Source of the DNA: Candidatus Woesearchaeota archaeon
GTDB taxonomy: Archaea > Nanobdellota > Nanobdellia > Woesearchaeales > CG1-02-33-12
Assembly (NCBI GenBank): GCA_003561825.1
Contig: PWVO01000155.1
Span: 1 to 9,230, forward strand
DNA length: 9,230 nucleotides
Direction: 5' to 3'
This document shows positions 1 through 5,691 of this stretch, piece after piece. Within the stretch, counting starts at the first letter, position 1, and every line of letters starts with the position of its first letter. Below the pieces are notes generated by a model. It saw only the letters and a list, made by a program, of their open reading frames with translations. It was not told the origin of the DNA and searched no databases. Made by a program: the position numbers and the translations under genes.

Positions 1-486
1 AGGGTATTCTGCCAATTCTTCACTTATTTCATCATAGACAACTGTTGGCAATGCCAAAGATTCACCATCCTGGTAATTAATAGTTGTCCAGCCATCTTCT
101 TTGTGCAATATTTCGGGCCATGTTTCTTGTTGGAGAGGATCTTCATCATAATGTTCTGCTTGATAAGCTAATTTACGAAAAAATTCATCTATATTACCAT
201 CAAATTCTTGCCTTATATAAGATATTTCATCATCCTCTAGCTGAGACAATAAATGAAGATAAATTAAGTACTGATGATAATAATAAATGCTAGGGGGAAT
301 TTGATCCTCCTCTGAATTTGTCTGTACTGCTTCTTTTGCATTTGCTGATGAAAGGCCAGACAAAAATATGGTAAAGCAAAAAATCAGGGCTAAAAATATT
401 TTTAGTCTGGTATCAAAAATTGATGGGCCTTTGGCTATTCCTAAATGCAATTCACTTTTGCTGGTTTTTTTCATTGCCTGTCTCAT
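1..486 (-). CDS. Secreted protein of unknown function, N-terminal 162 residues (3' end outside window)
   Basis: I do not recognise this gene. Reading leftward from the ATG at 486-484, the frame stays open for 162 codons to the window edge, so the C-terminus is missing. An N-terminal export signal is clear: a long basic and polar n-region (residues 1-28), a hydrophobic core (about 29-44, KIFLALIFCFTIFLSGL) and a likely cleavage site after ANA at residue 50. The visible mature part is acidic and rich in Tyr, Gln and Glu, with no cysteines and no catalytic motif I can name. A second ATG (codon 5) is an alternative start; neither has a strong ribosome binding site (GAG lies a few bases before the first). 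It follows the 1004-aa surface protein gene by 22 bp on the same strand, so it is probably the third exported product of that operon. Its base composition is more A/T-rich than its neighbours (about 34% GC by hand count over 1-480), with many TTA, TTG, ATA and CAA codons. Confidence 0.8.
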   Translation of the reverse strand, partial: MRQAMKKTSKSELHLGIAKGPSIFDTRLKIFLALIFCFTIFLSGLSSANAKEAVQTNSEEDQIPPSIYYYHQYLIYLHLLSQLEDDEISYIRQEFDGNIDEFFRKLAYQAEHYDEDPLQQETWPEILHKEDGWTTINYQDGESLALPTVVYDEISEELAEYP

Positions 487-508
487 TTTGCTCTTTATTG
501 ATTTTTAA

Positions 509-3500
509 CTAAAAGGTGTCATCATCTTCCTGTTTTTCCAGGTCAGGGGCAGCTGCCCAGCCTGAAGGCTCTGGAAGCTTCTTAAGGGCCTCTTCGCAAA
601 AGCCGTCATTTACCTCCCATGTTTCGCTTTCAAAGAGAGCTGTGATATCGTCTGTTATTGACACAAGGGTTGGAACAAGGTTTGCTAGTACGCATACAGC
701 ATGAGAGGATGCTGTTGGCTCGTAAGCGCAGTAAAAGTTGAGCCCTCCGAATATCATGCCAATTGGATCATAGACTATTGTCTGGAAATTTGTTGTGAGT
801 GACTTAAAGAATGATGCAAATGGGACTATCTGGAAAATCTCCCCGTAAACTAACTTGCATTCAAGGTATGCTTTCTGCTCATCGCATACATAAAGCGGAA
901 TGTTCTCTTCTGATGCCTGCTTCAGGCAGAGTATGTAGTAGCACTCAACCTGGCGCATCTTCTGGAGATTTTTTATTATGCCCGGGATGCAGCCTGTTGC
1001 AAGGCTTAATACTATGCTGTCTTTGGGGCTGGAGGGCCAGAAAACTCCTGAGCTGAATCCAAGTTCCCTGAATGACTCCGGGGTTCTCTCTGACTGGAAA
1101 TCACTGTACCATTGTCCCCAGATTGTAATGTCGCATGATATGTACTTGCAGAAGTGGTTCTCATCACCGAAGAACTCTACATAAGAGCTTTGGCTGCCTT
1201 CTAAAAAAGACCTGATGCCCTGTGCAGCCGGGGCATCTCCAACAAGCTGCTGTACACCTGCAACTACCTGATTAAACTGGTTCCATATGCCCTGAAGGCT
1301 GCATATTGTTTCTGCTATCTTTAGTATGCCCTGGGCTGCATCAAGCCATTCCTGCTTTACAAGCCAGCTGTCCTGGGCATCTTCTATTTTTTTCCTTACA
1401 CTCTGGCTAAGCTCTCCAAGAGGCATGTTGTAAAAGTCAATTGTGAAGTCAAGCTTCTCTATCTCAGGATGCCTTGTAATATAATTTCCGACTCTGGAGA
1501 TAATATAAAAGCTGCATTCAAGTGACAATGATGAGTTTGGCATTCTCATCTGGTTAAGGGTTATCTCAATGTATGGGTCATTTCCCTGGGTGTTTGTGAG
1601 GCTGTAATCCTGGATATAATTCATATGCCCATCGCACTGGAGATCAATGCTTTCTATTCTTGCTGAAGGGTTTCTTGGCTTAAGAAAAACATGGACAAAT
1701 GACTTATGGCTTATGAGCTCAGTTGTCTGCCTGTCTATTGCCTCAGGCATTTTGTCATAAGATGCTATCTCCCAGAAATTGGGGCTCTCTCCTTCGTAAA
1801 CTCCGAGAACTTTTATGGGCACACTGGTGCTTAAGGTGTTTCCCACAAAATCAATGAATTCAAACCGCAGAGATGAATCAACTGGCCCTAATTTTATCTC
1901 ATCTGTCTGCCATTCGCAGATGTAGGTTGTTTCATTTCTGGTGCAGGATCCCTCCTCTTTTGTTCCAAACCCTATTGCTGAAAGGTCAGCAAATGCCTCA
2001 AGGCTTGTTTTCTCACTTAAAACTGCCCTTATGTGCAGCCTGTCTCCTGCAAGTATCTCATCCTCAGCATATTCTCTTTCATCTCTTATGCTTTTTATCT
2101 GGATCTTTTCAGTTAATCTTGGAGGGTGAAGGTCAAGCAAAAACTCCTGGGATGTTATGCTTCTTTCGGGGTCGATGAAATTCCCCACATCATCCCTGGA
2201 TTCATAAGCAACATTAATCCTGAGTGAATCGCCTCTTAATCCCCTAAGCACAAGGTTGTCCCATCTGCAGACCCAGCTTTGGTCCTGTTCTACGCACCTG
2301 TCTGCTCTTATCTTGTTGTTCCCTACAAGTATCCAGAAGTTTCCTTTGTTAAGGCCGCTTCCCCTCTCTTCAATCCTCAGGATTATGTCGTTTCTGATTC
2401 CGAGATACTTGTTTCCCTCATACTCGCCCTTGTCGCTTTCTATTGATAAAACAACCGGGGGATGGTTGTCAAGATCAAATGTGTAGGAGATTGTCTCCTC
2501 TGCCTCATTTCCGGCAACATCAGCTGCCTTTACAACTATATTAACATCTCCAGAGTCCCTGAGGTTCAGCACAATGCCTTTCCATGTGCATGCCCAAATG
2601 CCTGGAGACTTTTCACTGCATTCTGCAGCCCTGTTGCTGTATCCCTGGGCATCTGGGTTGAGCTGAGAAAGGTCTGCTGTAACCTTGTCAATTGAAATCT
2701 CTTCTATATCAATGCTAATGTCTATCTTCAATGGCTCTGGAGGGATGTAGCCTATCTCATTGCCATCACTGTCTGTGATTTTGAGTGTTTCCTTAAGGAT
2801 ATTAGGCGGTGTCTCATCTATATTCAGGAAAATGCAGCGCATCCCGGAATACTGTTTGAGGTTGTCATATGCAGCGATGCAAACCCTCGGAGGGCCAGAA
2901 TCTGATTTAAAGCTCTGGGTGTTAAGTGCTGCTTCTCCTGAATGCCTGTAGACCCTTTCGTCAAATGTTATTTCCTTTGCTATGTTCTCGCTTTTGCTCA
3001 GGTCATCCTTAAAGATTACAATTCTTTTTATGCCTGAGCCTGGCTTGTTTCCATACGCATAATCAGCAATTGTGTATTTAAGAGTGAATTCTCCAGGGGC
3101 TATAATTTTAGGGTGTGTTTCAACTGACTCGATTTTGGGAGGCTCAGCGTCAACAACATAGACGCCATTATATGAGCTTATTTCCTCTCCTTCTTCTCTC
3201 ACAGAGACTTTGTAAGAGTATGTTTTTGGTTCCATTGTGTTAAGCTCAATGCCTATAAGGCATTTTATCTTGTCCTGGTGGTCGATGCATGTTGAGAACC
3301 TCATGTCATTAAAGAATACATCCCTTGCATTAAGCTCTTTTTCCTGGTCTTTTATGATTGTTGCGCTTACATAGGTAAGGTCTCTCTGCCTTCTGAATCC
3401 TTCTATGTTGTCTACGCCAAAAACTTCTGCTTTTTCTATATCGTGGGCTAGGACAGAAGAGCTGTAAAAAGGTATGAACAGGATAAGGAAAATCATGAAA

Positions 3501-3523
3501 GATGCTCTTATTTTTTTTCTCAT
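509..3523 (-). CDS. Large secreted Ig-like repeat protein with cysteine-rich C-terminal domain (1004 aa)
   Basis: This is an exported surface protein of unknown function. It has a Sec-type signal peptide (basic MRKK, hydrophobic core 8-24, likely cleavage after VLA at residue 26). Residues about 30-124 form an N-terminal domain with C79/C88. Four beta-rich units of about 111-116 residues follow, each opening with a D-x-x-P-P linker (residues 125, 236, 352, 464), as in bacterial and archaeal Ig-like arrays. Units 2-4 each carry a Cys pair next to aromatics (C302/C312, C410/C419, C527/C536, then W at +2). Residues 575-697 look like a further beta domain (C630, C670). Residues 700-980 are predicted mostly helical, with eleven cysteines and hydrophobic stretches, then an acidic tail (EKQEDDDTF). 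No clear transmembrane anchor is visible. The start overlaps the stop of the upstream gene (ATGA) and AAGGT lies just before it, implying translational coupling. The C-terminal domain resembles, from memory, unannotated DPANN archaeal proteins. Adhesion or envelope structure is a guess. Confidence 0.9.
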   Translation of the reverse strand: MRKKIRASFMIFLILFIPFYSSSVLAHDIEKAEVFGVDNIEGFRRQRDLTYVSATIIKDQEKELNARDVFFNDMRFSTCIDHQDKIKCLIGIELNTMEPKTYSYKVSVREEGEEISSYNGVYVVDAEPPKIESVETHPKIIAPGEFTLKYTIADYAYGNKPGSGIKRIVIFKDDLSKSENIAKEITFDERVYRHSGEAALNTQSFKSDSGPPRVCIAAYDNLKQYSGMRCIFLNIDETPPNILKETLKITDSDGNEIGYIPPEPLKIDISIDIEEISIDKVTADLSQLNPDAQGYSNRAAECSEKSPGIWACTWKGIVLNLRDSGDVNIVVKAADVAGNEAEETISYTFDLDNHPPVVLSIESDKGEYEGNKYLGIRNDIILRIEERGSGLNKGNFWILVGNNKIRADRCVEQDQSWVCRWDNLVLRGLRGDSLRINVAYESRDDVGNFIDPERSITSQEFLLDLHPPRLTEKIQIKSIRDEREYAEDEILAGDRLHIRAVLSEKTSLEAFADLSAIGFGTKEEGSCTRNETTYICEWQTDEIKLGPVDSSLRFEFIDFVGNTLSTSVPIKVLGVYEGESPNFWEIASYDKMPEAIDRQTTELISHKSFVHVFLKPRNPSARIESIDLQCDGHMNYIQDYSLTNTQGNDPYIEITLNQMRMPNSSLSLECSFYIISRVGNYITRHPEIEKLDFTIDFYNMPLGELSQSVRKKIEDAQDSWLVKQEWLDAAQGILKIAETICSLQGIWNQFNQVVAGVQQLVGDAPAAQGIRSFLEGSQSSYVEFFGDENHFCKYISCDITIWGQWYSDFQSERTPESFRELGFSSGVFWPSSPKDSIVLSLATGCIPGIIKNLQKMRQVECYYILCLKQASEENIPLYVCDEQKAYLECKLVYGEIFQIVPFASFFKSLTTNFQTIVYDPIGMIFGGLNFYCAYEPTASSHAVCVLANLVPTLVSITDDITALFESETWEVNDGFCEEALKKLPEPSGWAAAPDLEKQEDDDTF

Positions 3524-5640
3524 TTTAACCTTGGCTCAAGATGTGTCCTGTAATGCTGCGAAAACTCTTCTATGCGGCTCAGCACATCTAGGTCCTGGTG
3601 CTTTCTCTGGGACTCGGGTATTCCCAGGAGGTCAAAGTAAAGTGCATAAAACTCAATGGTCTCATAGCCTTCGATTCTGTCTAAATTAAAGGCAGCTGCT
3701 TCATCTAAGATTAAGCCTCCTGCGGGGAAAGGCTCAATCTCAACTTCTGGGATTGTTACAAGGGGTATGAAGAGGAATGTCTTTTTCTCTTCAGGGATAA
3801 CCAGCCTGCTGTCTGAGTAAAGCTGGATGCTGACTGAGTATTTTCCTCTTGCAATTCTCATCTGAGGAATCTCGCTGTCTTTTCCGCTTATGCCTGCAGC
3901 TGATGTAAAAGATTCCTCTCCTTCCTCTCCTATTCTCTCAATTTTTATTATTGCCTCCTCGTTGCCAGATAATGGAGAAGAATGTGGTGAAATTATCCAG
4001 TCATCATTTTTGGAAAGGACTTTCTTTTTAATAACAATGTCTTTGGTTTGTATTGGCTCGAGCGCCATGCTGACTTCTGCTTCCATTTCTTTCTGTGTTG
4101 ATAATTCTGAGGACCTGCCAATGAAATCGTGCTTTTTGATGCTGATTGTTCCTCCGAGGCATATTGGAAGTCTTGCTCTCAGTACAGCTTTTCCGTCTTC
4201 AAGCTCTGTTTCGCCTATGAGGCATGACTCTTCTCCGCATGAATAATAGACAACAGCATTTTCAAGAGGCTTGCCTGTTGCTGCATTTGAAGCTGAGATT
4301 TTTATCTCGCCTGTATTGCGCTTGTCTATATCACAGAACATTGATGATTCATAATCCTCTCTCCTTATTGATGCAAAAGAGGTGTTAACTGGCCTGTTGT
4401 TCCTTATGTTTGACTCTAGTGCAATCTGGAAGGAATAGCCCCTGCCATGGAAGTCATTTGGGCTTGTTATTCTGACAATTACCGGGTATGAGAGGTCATA
4501 TGCAAAATCATATCTCTGTATTCCTATTGGGAGAGGCAGGATGTCTGTTGCTGCTGTGTCAGGCATTATGATTTCTCCTCTTGAGCTGATGTCAAAATAG
4601 ACCGGCCACCATCCAAGATAAGTGAAATCAGCCTCAAGGTCATTAAAGCTTCCGTAAGAGGGTATGCTCATCTGCTGATAGGCCCTTTTCATAATTGGGT
4701 CATCAAATTCCCTTGGCTGATAGTTTTTTGTGTCCTCAACCTGTATCATTGGGGTGTAGGACATAAGCATTGATTCTATGTTATTTTTCACTTCGGATTT
4801 CATCCAGTAAACAGGAGAGCTTAGATCAAATCTTGACCCTGCCATTGGTGGCAGTTTTTCAGGTGAGATGTCTGAGAACCCCGCAATAAGGTTAAGTGTA
4901 TTGTATTCAAGGAAGTGCTGGCCTGCCTGGTCAACAGCTATATAGAATGCGAGGTCGTATATCCTGCTAAGCTTTACAGGAACTTCTGCATAAAAAGATG
5001 AAATTCTTGAGCTTGAGATTCCTCTGGAAACTTCAAGGGGGTAATTAATCTCTACAAACACGTCATTCTCCCTTATTGTTGTTGTTACTTCAATTCCATC
5101 TAACTCAGTGAATGAGAATCCCTGATCCTTGAATGCCCTGAAGTTATCAAAACAGTCTTCTATGTTAGAAGCCACATATCTGTCTATCTGGGCTTCTATT
5201 GAAAAATCAGTTGATGGCCTAAGGCTTCCCTCCCTGAATTCACTTCTAAGGTCAGGCATCTCTGACCTGAATTCACAGTTTCCTGAGCACTGGTTGCTGC
5301 TGCTCATGTGCCACCAGTAAGCTACTTTCATTGAACTTTCAGGGGAAAACATGACTGCTTCTGACTCTGTGGGGTCAGGGGAAACCATAATCCCCGCTTC
5401 TGTAACATTTATATAGCCTCCTGATTCTCCAATCAGTATGATTGCCTGCTTTGCAGTGCTTTCAATGCATCCTTCGATATACTGCTTTAATGGAAGAAGC
5501 TGGGCAGGGATTTCTTCAATAATTTTTTCAGGAGATTCTATTTGATCCCAAAAAGAAAGGTAGAAAAATAAAACTGATAGGATTATCAGGATAATTCCCA
5601 ATATTATAAAAAGTGTTAACTGGCCTCTCTTTTTTAACAT
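3520..5640 (-). CDS. Membrane-anchored extracellular protein with prepilin-like N-terminus (706 aa), unknown function
   Basis: The N-terminus is short and basic, then one hydrophobic helix (residues 7-30), placing the rest outside the cell. MLKKRG followed by QLTLF resembles archaeal class III (type IV pilin-like) signals, which are cut between G and Q; the usual Glu at +5 of the mature protein is absent (Phe here), so processing is uncertain. Residues 52-76 (C58 ... GESGGY) match a motif I recall from unannotated DPANN proteins. C118 and C122 form CSGNC, and C163 lies further on. Residues about 335-395 (GWWPVYFD, YDLSYPVIVRI) form a beta-rich segment typical of that family. Residues about 444-510 look like a carboxypeptidase-regulatory-like/Ig fold (TGKPLENAVVYY, with C468, C473 and C494). 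The C-terminal 150 residues are mixed and end in a charged helix. The start is supported by GAGAGG before the ATG and a TATA box further upstream. The stop overlaps the next gene's ATG by four bases. Confidence 0.88.
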   Translation of the reverse strand: MLKKRGQLTLFIILGIILIILSVLFFYLSFWDQIESPEKIIEEIPAQLLPLKQYIEGCIESTAKQAIILIGESGGYINVTEAGIMVSPDPTESEAVMFSPESSMKVAYWWHMSSSNQCSGNCEFRSEMPDLRSEFREGSLRPSTDFSIEAQIDRYVASNIEDCFDNFRAFKDQGFSFTELDGIEVTTTIRENDVFVEINYPLEVSRGISSSRISSFYAEVPVKLSRIYDLAFYIAVDQAGQHFLEYNTLNLIAGFSDISPEKLPPMAGSRFDLSSPVYWMKSEVKNNIESMLMSYTPMIQVEDTKNYQPREFDDPIMKRAYQQMSIPSYGSFNDLEADFTYLGWWPVYFDISSRGEIIMPDTAATDILPLPIGIQRYDFAYDLSYPVIVRITSPNDFHGRGYSFQIALESNIRNNRPVNTSFASIRREDYESSMFCDIDKRNTGEIKISASNAATGKPLENAVVYYSCGEESCLIGETELEDGKAVLRARLPICLGGTISIKKHDFIGRSSELSTQKEMEAEVSMALEPIQTKDIVIKKKVLSKNDDWIISPHSSPLSGNEEAIIKIERIGEEGEESFTSAAGISGKDSEIPQMRIARGKYSVSIQLYSDSRLVIPEEKKTFLFIPLVTIPEVEIEPFPAGGLILDEAAAFNLDRIEGYETIEFYALYFDLLGIPESQRKHQDLDVLSRIEEFSQHYRTHLEPRLK
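5249..5268. repeat. Inverted repeat (7-bp stem, 6-nt loop) flanked by a direct repeat, inside the 706-aa protein gene
   Basis: AGGTCAG (5249-5255) and CTGACCT (5262-5268) form a perfect seven-base stem around GCATCT. Outside it, CTGAATTCAC occurs at 5234-5243 and again at 5267-5276, exactly 33 bases (11 codons) apart, so the encoded peptide also repeats: EFRSE, then LRSEFRE at residues 123-136. It may be a small in-frame duplication or chance, and no regulatory role can be claimed. Confidence 0.5.
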
Positions 5641-5644
5641 AATG

Positions 5645-5651
5645 CCTCTCT
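5645..5651 (-). promoter_or_regulatory. Shine-Dalgarno site of the 706-aa protein gene
   Basis: On the minus strand AGAGAGG lies four bases before the ATG at 5640-5638. GAGG pairs with the archaeal 16S rRNA 3' end; the spacing is on the short side. It supports this ATG as the true start and shows that this gene has its own initiation site and does not depend on coupling to metG. Confidence 0.55.
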
Positions 5652-5671
5652 TTTTGGTTTTATACTCAGGG

Positions 5672-5681
5672 CTATATAAAA
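5672..5681 (-). promoter_or_regulatory. Putative archaeal TATA box for the surface-protein operon
   Basis: TTTTATATAG on the minus strand lies in the 51-bp gap between the metG stop and the next ATG. Archaeal transcription usually starts 22-27 bases after the TATA centre, which predicts a start near 5650 and a leader of about 10 bases that just includes the Shine-Dalgarno site. This would let the exported proteins be transcribed separately from metG. Read-through from metG remains possible, as no terminator is visible in the gap. Confidence 0.5.
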
Positions 5682-5691
5682 TTTTTGCTTT

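Noticed and set aside
84..293. 69-codon plus-strand frame near the left edge
   Set aside because: The minus strand is open through the whole of 1-486 and starts with a good signal peptide, so this frame is antisense noise.
3890..4246. 118-codon plus-strand frame rich in Ser and hydrophobic residues
   Set aside because: It lies wholly opposite the 706-aa protein gene, which has a signal anchor, a start site and overlapping-operon structure. Nothing supports the antisense frame.
5641..5691. Transcription terminator between metG and the surface-protein genes
   Set aside because: No stem-loop and no clear run of T on the minus strand. The A/T-rich stretch is better explained as a TATA box.
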